Below are positions 1-12,210 of a stretch of 64,000 nucleotides of DNA, piece after piece. The first letter of the stretch is position 1; each line of letters begins with the position of its first letter. The notes under the pieces are model-generated. The model saw nothing but the letters and a program-made list of their open reading frames with translations. It was not told the DNA's origin and did not search any database. Origin of the DNA: Diphasiastrum complanatum (Eukaryota > Streptophyta > Lycopodiopsida > Lycopodiales > Lycopodiaceae). The stretch lies in contig CM055096.1 of NCBI GenBank assembly GCA_029204225.1, positions 47,005,079 to 47,069,078 of the forward strand, read 5' to 3'. Made by a program: the position numbers and the translations under genes.

Positions 1-1361
1 ACAACCAACCCCAGTGGTTCACCTCTATGACATCTAGAGCCAAGAATCTAGTCGCTGAAATTTATGAATATGACAAATATAATCAAAAAAACACCATGGA
101 GCTTATAGAAGCAGAGAGAAAATTATAAGACTCTCTTAAGGAGTCTTAACGAGAATATCAATTTGCTCGAATCAGACAACATTAAGTTGATCGAACAAAA
201 TCGTTCCCTCGAAAAACAGCTTCACACCACAGCAAAGGAAGCTGATTCTTTGAAGGAAGCTAATACGGCGATTGAGGCCAAGTCTGTCAATTATCAGACT
301 ACGATCGATTCTGCTGAAAGCGAACTAGGACAATGTCGCTCTCTAGAAACTTCTGCAGGAGGAGCGAGTGACATGAATAAAGGTCGAAACAACACTAGGG
401 TTGTGCAGTAATATCGGTACAGTAACGATAGACCTTTCGAAGCTGAACCAGCTCCAACACCAACAATTTTCGAACAAAGTTTCTTCAACCGTTCGAAAAT
501 GAGAAGGCATTAGTCAAAGAAGAGTTGGCAGAGCTGAAAGAGCTCTCTGTCGAAGCTAGTCAGACAAGCAGCGGGTGGTCGGACTCACATGAAGAATATT
601 CACAGACCTTACTTCAAATTGATGATCTGACGCAGCAACTCAAGACCGTTCTTGTTTGTCGGGAGTTGCTGACCACCCCGAATATTTGGAGGCAGTAGCA
701 AAGATCGACAAACTCGAACGAGAGGTGTCCGATCTCAAGCAGCAGCTAGAAGACCAAAGTTAGCTTGTGAATTACAAACTCAAGACATGGCAACAGCAGA
801 CACGAAAGCTAAACGACCACGTCGAAACTAGTCAAAGGTATGTGCTGAAAGATTCAATGCATTTGATGATCGATTCTGGAAGTGGTGTCCACAGGCTTTT
901 AACATTGAATTACAATGGCGTGTGGATTATATGATGCTACCAAGCGCAGTAGACATCACCTTCGATGACTGGTTTACCTTGGAAAAAGGACAACTTTTTC
1001 TAGTTATGGGCCCAGTTAACTATCAAGCAAAAAGGATGTCTCTACTGGGGAACCTTTCGAATCAGTCGAGTTGTATATAGGTTCTTCTGCTATGTATGCC
1101 TTAGAGTACATTCGAAATAAAGAATATCAATTTTTGCGAAACAAAGACAATAAGTGACAATTTTGGAAGCAAAAGTCGTAGTTCCAATTGTATAAACCAA
1201 AAGATGTTGCAGATATGGGCAATTTTGATGATGCGGGTCTGCCTTTGTAGATGGACAACTTCTTTTAGAAATTCAATAAATAAACTTCAGCCCTGAACAT
1301 TCAAATCTGGTCTTAGAAAGAGTATTTTTGACAGGTGGGCCTCCACATAATTCGACAATAA
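1..1361 (+). pseudogene. Decayed coiled-coil ORF of an LTR retrotransposon
   Basis: This stretch reads as a plus-strand coding remnant in several frames. The clearest open piece (163-411) is rich in Glu, Lys, Gln and Leu with heptad-like spacing and looks like a coiled coil. Around 690-830 another acidic/basic helical stretch appears, and 838-1080 reads as an open segment containing FNAFDDRFWKWCPQAF before a TAG. There is no protease, RT or integrase motif. Its style resembles the coiled-coil ORF at 6040-7590 behind the Athila/Tat-like pol, so I infer a similar extra ORF from a related Gypsy element. Function is unknown and it is broken by stops. Confidence 0.4.
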
Positions 1362-1614
1362 TCTAGTCTCGAAGATAAAAGGTTCGGGCATTAAAATAGC
1401 CTCCACCCATGACGATAAATGGACCATGCGTATATAGATGGACCGTGCGCAGTATTAGGCTTAAAACCACTTACAACTGAGAATGCCCAATATACACATC
1501 ATTTCAATAATAACGTAAATAAGTGGCAACTCCGTCAAGTACTGCATCACATATCACTAACTTTATGATAAATTGTCGATAAAATTGATCATTATAGAAA
1601 TTCAGTGTATCACA
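1362..1614 (-). repeat. Inverted LTR fragment, copy of 13324-13588
   Basis: Read on the minus strand from 1614 downward, this begins TGTGATACACTGAATTTC and matches the plus strand from 13324 (TGGGATACACTGAATTTC) with few differences for about 250 bp. The match stops near 1362, where the other copy runs on into LTR sequence. TG at the outer end and the polypurine tract before the 13324 copy mark this as the start of an LTR. Confidence 0.75.
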
Positions 1615-1940
1615 TCCTTATTGCGTTCAGTATTATGTTAGAATGTATGCATGATTCTATGTAGTTATATGTATATGATAAACTTCTTATTGTTTAGTCT
1701 GAATTGTTGTATGATTTGAATAGTCAAATCAAACTATCGAGTGATGTTTCGATACTACAGTATTCTATACATCATTTTCACTCTGAAATTGTTTGTCTAT
1801 GAACTCGCTTTGTTGGAGGGTTTGCGGATATCGAGGCAATCCTAACCATAGTTAATAAGTGAGAGGGATTTGGCACCCTGTGTGTGTAAGTCCAACCCGA
1901 TGATCACATAGATAATTGATTAGTTACAAGTTAATAAAAG
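1615..1940. other. AT-rich spacer, nothing recognised
   Basis: Between the inverted LTR fragment and the homologous part of the left Gypsy LTR. It may be the 5' part of that LTR, but the right copy lacks it, so this cannot be shown. Confidence 0.4.
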
Positions 1941-2513
1941 GACTTTAGGGCTTTTTGCGGACTTTTAATGTTGCAGGGCCTAAAAGTCAAGTTAGAGGTT
2001 CCCACCAATTTTCAAAATGGTTCTCTCTAAAATTCAAATTCAAATAGTTAGGGAGGTGGAAAACTGCCAGTAGGATTTCAGACCAGAGCCCTAAAATCCA
2101 CTATATATAGTGTTAAATTCGAATCATTTGTACATGTTTTCTTCATTTCAATACAAGCATGTTGGCCCTCTTATGAAATGGATATCAAATGTCCTTGCTC
2201 TCCATCTTTCCTCCTCTCACTCTCATGTTTTCTTTGGATTTGCTAATTCTTGGATTTGATGCTTATTGGGATTGATCATTCGTATGCTTTTTGTGAGAGA
2301 GAAAAGGAGAGAGAGAAGAGTAAGTTTCTATCATTGTTGTGGATCTAGTGTTAATGGATGTAGTGTTAATGGATCTTAGAGTTAGACATGAATATTATGC
2401 ACATGCTGGATTATGAAATATGCTATCGCTCTCATGGGAACGAATCTTTGCATGACAACTAGTTAATCCTCATCATCTAGGGTTGAAAGAAGGATAGGAA
2501 CTGCCCACTAACA
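1941..2513 (+). repeat. Left LTR (homologous part) of Athila/Tat-like Gypsy element A
   Basis: This stretch is a direct repeat of 7631-8213, matching over nearly the whole length. It carries a TATA-like box (CTATATATAG, 2101-2110) and ends in ACA at 2513, four bases before the tRNA-Asp primer site. The true start may lie further left, because the right copy is truncated there. Confidence 0.8.
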
Positions 2514-2517
2514 ATTT

Positions 2518-2537
2518 TGGCACCGTTGTCGGGGAGC
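2518..2537 (+). promoter_or_regulatory. Primer binding site, tRNA-Asp type
   Basis: TGGCACCGTTGTCGGGGAGC is close to the complement of the plant tRNA-Asp 3' end (TGGCGCCGTTGCCGGGGA). This primer choice is typical of Athila-type Gypsy elements. It lies directly behind the left LTR. Confidence 0.85.
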
Positions 2538-3559
2538 TACACCAATTTTTCAGTTTTCAACATGCATGGAGGGATGTTAGGTTGCATTTAGGCATCTTGT
2601 TTTGGCATAATAGGATTAAAATTGATTTTATGATTAAATTGGGAGATATCTTGTTTGATTTGAGTGGGTTTTCTTGTTTGAAATCTAATTTGATTGTTGA
2701 GCAAGGGAAGCCATACATATCACCCTTTTTAGATCCATTTGGATATGAGAAATCGGAGAAAACAAAGAAAATCGTTCATTTTTTTCATTTCGGTGAAAAA
2801 GGAGGCAAAATTATCATCAGTCTTCATAACTTTTTATTCCCTGGCAAAGAACCTTCACCAACTTACAAACAATATCACTTTCATACATAGAATCATCGGT
2901 TTGAAGAACGAAGGCTAATTCCCAGTCGATTTACAAAAACATGACAAAAACCATCACAAAACCACCAAAAATCTTAAAAAACAGAAAAAGAACCTTTGCA
3001 TGTTCTACTATATCAAAATCTGACCTAGATCTATCTACTGCCAGGTGACTGTTCATCTAGCTGTTGGTAACCTTTTGTGGAAATTTTAACACCTTTTTGC
3101 AAAAATATCAGTTCTCTAAGAAGAACCTTTGCCAGAGTCAGAGTCAGAGTCAGAAGTCCAACATACTATTTTTGATAATCAATGAGTTGGGCGAACGTTA
3201 AGTCAAGGTCAATTGTCATATTGCGGATATATTAGCTTTCTGCTTGTTTAATCTTTGGATTATCCAACAAAGATACACTAAGCTTCAATATCGAAAACCT
3301 ACTACCTATAAGGTACCTGATCCTAAGAACCAGGCTCATGACTAGCTTAGCACAACATGCTCCTCCTGCGAATATAATGAAACCAGACTCCTCAGTTGGT
3401 AATGAGCAATGGAATAAGATATTGGTCCTTCAGAGTAGTATGTTATCTATGCTGCTGCACAACAACAACATGCTCGACAATGGACTAGAGTACCACTTGG
3501 ATGCTTTGCATGTGGCGAGAACCACAAAGTTGCTGAATGGACTTACCTGTCGAGAATGG

Positions 3560-4680
3560 CCTTACAAGGATGAAGCCTGCAACTTTTGCTATCAACCTAG
3601 CTAATCAGGCTATAGACTATATTCCCCTTCAAAGAGCATAGTGGAAGATATACCTGTCAAGATTGCTGGAGTTCAGTTTGTCATTACTTTTGTAGTAATG
3701 GACTCACTTGACACACCAAATGTTTATCGTGTCTTATTGAGATGTCCATGGTTATGAGTTGTGCAAGTAGTTTATAACTGGGGGACCATAAAGATTACAT
3801 TTGAAAATCTGCAATCAAAGTTGATCCAATCACTTGAACTATTAAACCAGTGGTCCAAAAAGAAAATGATGATTCATCAACAATGGATCATACATGTGAT
3901 CAACAAGTAAAAACTTTGGGAGTTCATTATGACTCTCAAACATATACTGTTAATTGGAATCAAGCTCTTGCTACAGTGGATTGTACAGTAGAATATATGT
4001 GTCAATGTGATGACCAATCAGAGCCGAGCGAGATTCCTTTACTTGATTGAACTTTGGATACACCAATCACATTTCCAGTGAATATGATGAATGTGGCATG
4101 GATATCAACCGATCCAATTCCAGATCCTATTGAAGATGAACTCATTCATGCTAGTCACGTCTTGTCTTATGATGAATATGCAGAACTTACTGATGAGAAG
4201 ATTTTAAATCATATGGATCCTACAAGGTTTGGAGTTCATGAGAATCCTGATGAACCAACAATAAAACTGCCGAAAGTAGTTATATTGAAGGAATAAAAAA
4301 GAATGCAAGACCAACGACGAGGAAACAAACAAAGCAACACTGTAACATGGTCTTGAAATGAGAAAGATCATCACAAGAAGCTGATCCTAAAAACTTATTG
4401 ACTTTATTGGATAAAGGTAAAGGGAAGGTCAACGATGGCTCTTCAAGTCCAGATTCTCGCAAGACATCACATTTTAGAAACTCATCACCTTTTAAGAAGA
4501 CCACGACGTCTTCTAGAAAGTCATCACCTCCTCGAACGATTTCTGCCAAGAAGGCTAAACGAAAATCCAAGGACAATCCTTTTGAATAAAGAACAGTTAG
4601 ATGCAGTACAACATGATATGCTAGAGTATTTCAAATGCTACACCTTGGATGATGTTGTTATTATGTTATCGAAATGACCT
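3560..4680 (+). pseudogene. Gypsy A protease and protease-RT linker remnant
   Basis: 3640-3780 is homologous to the protease segment of Gypsy B (shared residues RIAGVQFVITFVV). The active-site triad lies upstream and is not readable here. Open pieces follow at 3850-4050, 4054-4296 (acidic) and 4398-4589 (Ser/Lys-rich, basic), separated by stops. This is consistent with the spacer before RT in Athila/Tat-like polyproteins. There is no activity to expect. Confidence 0.5.
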
Positions 4681-5935
4681 GAAGAGCAAGTGCCATAAAC
4701 GAAAGAAGTTTATGATGGACCAGCAGCCTATGAATCCTGCTGAACCAGAAGAACCAAAGAAGATTGTTCAAATTGGAACACAACTTACCCTAGAACAGTT
4801 TCAAGCAATAAGGAAGTTGTTGATCAAGTATCAAGATTGTTTTGCTTGGACATATAAAGATCTAAAAGGGATTCCGACATCAGTGATTGAGCATACAATA
4901 CCTTCGATGCTTGATGCAGTTCCAAAAGTCACAAGATTCTATCGATGTAATGCAAATGTTACTGATCTTATCAAGAAAGAGTTACAATGATTACTTGAAG
5001 CAAATATTATTTACAAAATTGAACATACTGAATGAGTTTTGCCAATTGTTGTTGTTCCTAAGAAGAATGGGACGATGAGAATTTGTGTGAATCTCAAAAC
5101 CTTGAACAAAGTGACACAAAAAAATTACAGAGCCTTGAACAAAGCCTTGCTGGAGCGAAAGCCTACAATTTTTTGGATGGATTCAGTGGTTATAACCAAG
5201 TTAAAATCGCACTGACGGATTGCCATAAAACAACTATTGCAACGGAATGGGGAACATATGCTTATAAAGTTATGCCATTTGGACTTTTCAATGCACCTAG
5301 TTCATTTCAGAGAGTGATGTAGTTTGCCTTCAAAGACTACTTGTAATAATTCCTTGAAATTTACTTGGATGATCTTGGAGTCCATAGTGCCAATACAAAC
5401 CATCTGGATCGTTTGGAAAAAGTATTTGAACGTTGCTGCATGTACCAAATCTCCTTAATCCAGAAAAGTGTCAAATTTGGGTTACTCATGGAGTTGTTCT
5501 TGCTCATGTGATATCAAGACATGGCATTGCTACGGATTATTTCAAAATCAAAGTCAATGTGGAGCTACCGCCACCAGGAACAATTCGAGGAGTTTATATT
5601 TGTATGGGTCATGCGAAGTATTATCGGATATTTATTCTACTTTTGCGGATTTAGCGTGACCTATATAGAAGTTGACCATTGTGCCTATTTGGACGACTGA
5701 GGCATTGGAAGCATTTGAGAAATTGAAGAAAGCTTTAGCTTCTGCACTGATCCTACGAGCTCCAAATTGGACAATTGAATTTCATGTTCATACTGATGCA
5801 TCAAAATATGCTATTGGTTCAGTTTTGACGTAGTAAGGAGAATACAAGAAAGACTGTCCTATTAGATTTGCTAGTCGACAACTTATTGATCCTGAGAAGA
5901 ATTACTCTACAACAGAACGAGAAGAGTAATACATA
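4680..5935 (+). pseudogene. Gypsy A reverse transcriptase and RNase H, decayed
   Basis: The pre-RT segment (within 4649-4990) has QDCFAWTYKDLKGIP, typical of Athila/Tat pol. The RT core (5083-5322) shows FLDGFSGYNQVKIA with its catalytic Asp, HKTTIATEWGTYAYKVMPFG and NAPSSFQRVM. The catalytic YLDD is intact at 5362-5373 but follows several stops. RNase H traces reach NYSTTERE near 5900-5930 and then stop. Stops and shifts occur around 5040, 5320, 5345 and 5460. The FLDGFSGYNQ wording places it in the Athila/Tat side of Gypsy rather than with the chromoviruses. Confidence 0.85.
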
Positions 5936-6039
5936 CGGTCTTCAAAAAACTGAAGAGAGCAATCAAGAGTAATACCAAATAGCAATTCGCTACTAGCTCT
6001 CTTCTGTCCTCTTTAGTTGCCTCATACTTAGACAATAAG

Positions 6040-7590
6040 ATTCACGAGTTTCGTGTTGAGTCCGTGCTAGAGCCACCTACGAAGTAGTACTAGCCGAATC
6101 CTCCCACCAAGCATCCAGCTCTTCGAGTCGTCGTCGAGTATGCAGTGAGATTGTCGCACCCGCCTCATCTTCCACATCTTGATGTCACACTCAGCCACCA
6201 CCTTCAGCTGCGCCTATACCCCCTACTACAACTCGCACTGAACTGCCCATCCCCTCAGCCACTGTAGCAAGCAGATCAGGAACCAGATACCATCAGAGTC
6301 GCTTCTGCAGTTGTATCACCAAAGCAGTTCGATGCCACAAAACCAAATGGGTTTGCAAAAGAAGACATCTTTGAAGAGGAAGATCGACAGACAACAACTC
6401 AAGGCCAATCACGACAAGCTATGGGATCTGGAGCTCCTCCTCGTGCTACTACTACTACATCAACACCTTGGATTCTGGTGATGCCCTTGGACTAGTTTCA
6501 CACCTTTGATGAATGATCCAGAACATGATGGATGAAAAAATTGCAATGGATAAGCGAATTTGAGATTTGGGATCAGAGAAAGCCAGAAATTCATTCAGCT
6601 GAATAGAGAATTGAAGATCGTTGAACAACACGAAGATAAATTCGAAGCGGAACTGAAGAAAGCACAACAACATTCAGATGTCTTGGAAAACAATGTAGCA
6701 ACACTCCAGAATGCACTCACTACTGCACATGATCGTGTTGATAAAGTGGTTCAGGACACCTAGTAGCAAGTTCACTTATTGCAAGGGCAAATGGACATGG
6801 CAAACCTTGACAAAGAAATGATCCTAGGTGAACTTGATGCCACAACTCAGAACGTGACAATATGCTCTATGCACAAGGACCAGACCATCCTGTCTTGCAA
6901 GAGGAGATAAGACAATTGTTCCGAATGGTAGAAACCTATATGAAAAATCCACCGCTCAGATCTTAGAGACAATTCCCCAGATTTCGATACCAGTAATGCC
7001 AGTTTTTTCACCTCCACAACAAGATCAGGGAGAAATGGATACAAGTATGGATCAAGGGGCAGAAGAAGAACCAACCACGACTTCTCAAGCCTTGGATGCA
7101 GGGCCATCTTCATCAAGGGCCACACCATTGTTTCAAAAACCGGTCACCATCGAGGAGCATATATAGACATTTTTACATCAGCATCCACATGAATTCTCGA
7201 GGTGGGTGGCTGGGTTATCAAGTTCAAAACTTCAGAAATAGAAGCCAAAAAGGAACTGGATAAGCTACACCGCATTGGGTGAGCACCCACCATGGCGCAG
7301 AACTATTTTTGAAAAGACTATGTAATGAGCCCTCGCCAGCTCCGGGTGGATCCATATTATGTTCCAATGTCCGTGTAGGATCTCAACCGAACCCTCCAGG
7401 CTTATGGATATGAGTATAGGTCTTCACCAGATCCGACTGTTAGACAATCAACTATTTTTGCAAAAGACTTGACCAAGTTGGCGTCAGTTTCAACAAGATG
7501 GGATGATTGCTTACCAACATTGGATTTCGATCCGAACATTCTCATGGCATCGACAAAGTCCAGGACCAATTGCCTATAGCGAGATTGTAC
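6040..7590 (+). pseudogene. Extra coiled-coil ORF downstream of Gypsy A pol, broken
   Basis: Behind pol comes a coding-like stretch unlike any pol domain. It begins Pro-rich (6080-6260), continues acidic and Gln/Thr-rich (6290-6490), and has a helical segment at 6560-6763 that looks like a coiled coil. It then becomes a Pro/Ser/Asp-rich region (6960-7130) and a less biased end (7150-7590). Athila-type elements often carry an extra ORF after pol, sometimes called env-like; I see no signal peptide or transmembrane segment, so I do not call it envelope. Stops occur about every 200 bp. Confidence 0.5.
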
Positions 7591-7630
7591 TTTTTCGCAC
7601 AAAACCGATTTCAATACAGAATGCTTTTTG

Positions 7631-8213
7631 ACTTTAGGGCTTTTTGCGAGACTTTTAATGTCGCAGGGCCTAGAAGTCAAGTTAGTAAATAAAAGAGATT
7701 CCCACCAATTTTCAAAATGGTTCTCTCTAAAATTCAAATTCAAATAGTTAGGTAGGTAAAAATTGGCCAATAGGATTTCAGGCCAAAGCCCTATATATAT
7801 AGTGGTAAATTCGAATCATTTGTACATGTTCTCTTCATTTCAATACAAGCAGGTTGGCCCTCTTATGAAATGGATATGGAATGTCCTTGCTCTCCATCTT
7901 TCCTCCTCTAGCTCTCATGTTTTTTTTGGATTTGCTAATTCTTGGATTTGATGCTTATTGGGATTGATAATTCTTATGCTTTTTGTGAGAGAGAAAGGGG
8001 GAGAGAGAAGGGTAAGTTTCTATCATTGTTGTGGATATAGTTTTAATGGATCTTAGGTTAGACATGAATATTATGCACATGCTAGATTATGAAATATGCT
8101 ATTGCTCTCATGGGAACGAATCTCTGCGTGACAACTAGTTAATCCTCATCATCTCCTTGATGCTTGTGTGCTTGGATCTAGGGTTGAGAGAAGGATAGGA
8201 AATGCCCACTACA
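7631..8213 (+). repeat. Right LTR (5'-truncated) of Gypsy element A
   Basis: Direct repeat of 1941-2513, including the TATA-like box (7791-7802), a GA-rich patch near 7990 and the terminal TGCCCACTACA. It has two small insertions relative to the left copy (near 7686 and 8153). Confidence 0.8.
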
Positions 8214-8730
8214 CGCTTTCTAGTTCTAAAGATTTCAAAATTAGTCACTAGAAGATTCGAACATGGAGATGTTGCGATAGCTTTGTTCAAATTTAATAAG
8301 TATAATCATGCATTAAGAGAAGGATCTTCTCGCAGAGCCCATCTATTGAATGCAAGTTCACTACTACCGATTTCTCCTTCCTTCTTCCAACATGGTATTA
8401 GAGCACTTTGTTCTTAGTATCATAAGTCTTGAATATGTGGTATCAAATTTCAGTGTAAGATAATTGATTTAATTATAAGCGTTACAGGGTATTAGTTCAT
8501 TCTTACGTCATCGTTGACAAACTAACTTCCAAATGAACACTCAAAACAAAGCTAGTCTCACCATAGATAAGCTGAATGGATCCAATTATTATTTGTGAAA
8601 ATTTAAGATGAAAACCTTGTTAATTGTTAACGAGCTGTGAAATGTTGTCGCAAGTATCGAATTGAAGCTTGAAGATGTCGTACTATACCAACAAAGATAA
8701 TATAGATTTTGTAGTAAATAATGTCAAACC
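8214..8730 (+). pseudogene. Copia K: LTR end, primer site and gag start
   Basis: TGGTATTAGAGC at 8393-8404 differs by one base from the classic tRNA-iMet primer site, and CA directly before it marks an LTR end. An ATG at 8533 opens a gag start with KLNGSNYY and KFKMKTLLIVNEL, the N-terminal pattern of Copia gag. Two TGA codons sit exactly where the family has Trp. Homology fades after about 8730. It abuts the right LTR of element A, so its own 5' LTR is truncated. Confidence 0.7.
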
Positions 8731-10017
8731 CCAAGAGGCTAGCACTTGAAAGTTTAGTATTTGGTATAGCTATGATTTATTTCAAATGAAGTGGATTCGA
8801 GAGTTATTCTGGCTGTCAACAGACATTCGAAAGTAACCAATATTACTTGTGTTGGGGGTGTGTAGTGTTAATAGTTCCAGAACAACAGCCTTGCCTCTAT
8901 CGAATCGAATGAAAGGCGTTCTACAGGTGAGATGTTATCAGAGTAGTACAGAATTACTACACTCCGGCTGATTAAGTTGTCGGCAAAGATTCGAGAGATG
9001 TTCGATGTATTTGGGTACAAACAGACAATTAGTTAATCGTATTCACGAACTGTTCTGTTCTAGACAGAAGTCCTCAACAACTTAAGTCCAAATTGTGGTT
9101 AAAGAACACGAATAGTTTTAGAGTATGTTAGAAACTTATGTCAGTTACAAACAAGAACACACATCAATGACTCAATTTTTAGACAGGGCCTGTCATCTCA
9201 GATGTATACATACAATTCTATCAATGATCGTGCTAGACTGTACCAAATGTGCCGAAACAAAGTGTTCGAGACAGACGAATAAGATAGTTTTAAGATAGTT
9301 CTTTAGAAGATATTTACGGACATACAACAAATGACTGTAATGCACTAAAGCGACGGTCTGACCAGAGATTAATACATGTAATGCATTAGAGATTGATAGT
9401 AGACTCAAGACCACTCACACTCAATAGTGCAGAGAACAGAGGTAAGAGAGAATAATCCTCAACACTCTATTCACTTCTTCAATCTCTCACAAATACATAA
9501 ACTCTTTCTCTCTTGATGATTGAGATTGAAGTGTGTGGTCAATATATGTTCTACAAAGCGAACAAACACACCTCTAAACACTACGGGTGCGTCGCTCTTG
9601 TGAAAAGGTCTAGTTAATAGTTAGGTTGAATGTATGTTCAATTATACCGTGAGAAGTATATTTAACTAAGAGTTTAAATTACTCTAGTTTAATATGTCAA
9701 TTCATATTTAGTCGTTTCGCGTCGATGACCTAGTAAAGGCTATCCAAGGCAACATTTCACTTCTGGAGGTCTTGTCCTTAAATACAAGACAAGTCTTTAG
9801 GAGTTATATTCTCAAAAAATGATATAGGCCTCTTCATGATTTATATTTATCCAGTTCATATCTTTATATTCGAGTATATCATGCCATATTTAGACTGATA
9901 TTCGATATTTAGCAAATTTGTGGCATATGACACAGCTAATCAACCAGTCCTTTCTTTTAAGGCACAACCTTTATTTTAAGGACAAATTTTAATTTTCAAA
10001 GGCCCTACACAAATTTG
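8731..10017. other. No gene recognised; AT-rich, possibly old LTR
   Basis: No long ORF and no protein motif. The short TGTTGGGGGTGTGT near 8852 resembles an LTR start, but I could not find a partner copy. Confidence 0.35.
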
Positions 10018-12186
10018 GAAGGATATGTATCTAAGGCATCTCACTCTTACAAACTATCAAAGGAATCGTGTTAGTTTTGAAGGTCTGGTTGCAGCTTTTA
10101 AGGCCATAAACTATCGAAGGCTGAAGGGGGCAAACTTTGAGCAATTTCATCATGCTATCCAAAGCAAAGGTCAGACTCTGAGACCTGCAATCACTTACTT
10201 GCTCTCTATTAATTAACAATCGTGCTATTGAAGACTAGATGTGAAGGGTGGATTTGCTAGAAGGCTTTCATCAACAAATTGTGCCTTATGAGTTATCGGG
10301 CAGAGCAGTTACTATGGCTATTCCTCAACGGCAGTTCTATCTTATGCACACCAGGCAGATAGATTTCTATCTTATGCACACCAGGGAGATAGAATTCTAT
10401 TCAAATCTAGGCAGACATAATTCTATTCGAATCCAGGCAAACAGGCCTGCAACCATAATTATATGTTCTTCAGCGCCCTTTCAGACACGAGCTATTGGAT
10501 ATTCAAATGTAGTTGTGTGTCCATCCTCTCTATCAAACCTATCTTTATCAACGCTTATCACACAAAAACTTACAGATTTGACTGTTAGACAAACATTCGA
10601 CCATCAGACAAATATTTGATCTACCGAAGAAATGTTCAAGTTGACCATTCAACATTCACAATGATGTACGTGGCTGGCCATGTGTAACATTTTTATGGTC
10701 CTACACAGGTCATAACGTATCTCAGGTAGCTATCATTGAAGTTTGAAGCCTATTTTAAAGCTATTGAAAGGTAGTTAGTAGCCAGGCGGACTTCGAACTT
10801 CATATTTGAAGTATTGAAGGCTACGTTTACACATCTGAAGACACCTTTCAATAACTTATTTCTCTCAATATTTTAGAGGCAAAAGATGGGGACTTCATAT
10901 ATTTCACGCATTATTTGAAGGGCTCTTTTCAACATGATTTCTCCAGAAGGGCTGCGTATTGTTTCATTTTAGTTCTCTGCTACGTATTAATAGTTTACTG
11001 GTGACAAAGCAGCCTACGTATTTCCAGATGGCAGAGGTAGCGTTTTGTACCAATCTCTCTCTATGTAATAGCAAACCGTTGGATACTCACCAAATATGAT
11101 GTTTCAGATCTTATGGGCATTCTGCCTGCTTCCTCAAACACATATATAAGCAGAGCCCATGCTCATTTTTAATTGAATTCATTCATTGTTCTGCATGGTA
11201 GAAAGCAGGAGTAGAACGCTTGTTGTTTTCTCTTCTGTCTGTGCTATTATGGTAGAATAAAATATTGTCTACTATCTTCGTCGGCTTGAATCAATGCAGT
11301 GATACGCCAACCTTGTATATGTAGTCTGTATTTTCACAAGAATCTAAAGGAGTGGGTGACAGACACTTTCAGTTTCTCAAGAACGTTATACTGCATTTCA
11401 ATTTCTTGTGGAATGAATCACACCCCTATTGTTATGATTTATTCTGACTGATCCTAGAAAATTCATGGTGATTCTACAGAATAATGGATTCTAAGATCGT
11501 ATTTATTGTATGTTTACCGGTAGAATAGACACGCTTGCCACTCTACGGGCTAATACAGATGCATTCACGTACGTGAGTGAGTATATAGATGAAACTTTGA
11601 AGCCTTACGCCATACAAATTCTTGGCTCAACTATCATGTGGATTCCATATAACTTGCTTAGTTATATATGGAAAGGAGATAGACTCTTTATCGCTCTTCT
11701 CAACAGGTTTATTAGTCACCTTGGAGCTGACGAAGGATCAGTTGAGTAGCAAGTTTATGAAGATTGTTGAGGGTCGACATATCCCATTGTAAGCATTGCC
11801 TACAACAATCGTTTGGCCTTGTGGCATTCTCGTTTTGGCTAAGTTCAGATCTAAACGGTGAAGCATGTGATCTTGATACAATGGGGATGTCGAATCATTC
11901 CGAGTCCTTACTCTTCTCTAGAATTTGGATTTCTTGGTTGAACTGTCTGAATATTTGTCTTGGTGTTTGTTTGTACCATTCTCAATGGTGGTACTGGCCG
12001 CCTACCCAGAAATGCTATCAAACAACCAGCTTTACATATCCATTTCATTGGACTTCAAAGATAAATCTTTTTATCTCACCAATAATGACAGAATATCTCT
12101 TTATGATGCTCCCCATGGGAACGATAATCATTTATACTACACTTTTACTAACATTTTGGTTTGGTAAGCCGAGACGTAAACCAAAC
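10018..12186 (+). repeat. Left long LTR region of non-coding LTR element N
   Basis: 10471-10935 is a direct repeat of 13588-14066. Promoter-like signals follow: TATATAAG at 11143-11150 and a poly(A) signal AATAAA at 11256-11261. The tRNA-Asp primer site begins three bases after this block. The first part (10018-10470) does not match the start of the right LTR, so the 5' edge is uncertain or rearranged. No real ORF is seen; open frames at 11510 and 11764 look like chance. Confidence 0.6.
10335..10394 (+). repeat. 30-bp tandem duplication
   Basis: TTCTATCTTATGCACACCAG occurs at 10335 and again at 10365, followed by a partial third unit (ATTCTATTC) near 10393. Confidence 0.75.
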
Positions 12187-12189
12187 TTT

Positions 12190-12210
12190 TGGCGCCGTTG
12201 TCGGGGAGCA
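12190..12210 (+). promoter_or_regulatory. Primer binding site of element N, tRNA-Asp type
   Basis: TGGCGCCGTTGTCGGGGAGC matches the complement of the plant tRNA-Asp 3' end better than the site at 2518. Just upstream, GTTTGGT and ACCAAAC can pair as a small hairpin. Confidence 0.85.

Larger units (their letters stand above)
2514..7630 (+). mobile_element. Gypsy element A, Athila/Tat-like, internal region
   Basis: The internal region runs from primer site and leader to a protease remnant, RT, RNase H and a downstream coiled-coil ORF, before the right LTR. The leader around 2670-3050 is homologous to the minus-strand leader at 45690-46090 (Gypsy B), so both belong to one family. Compared with B, most of gag is missing here (deletion around 3050-3340). 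No integrase motif was found between RNase H (ends about 5930) and the extra ORF. Many stops and frameshifts make it non-functional. Confidence 0.8.
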
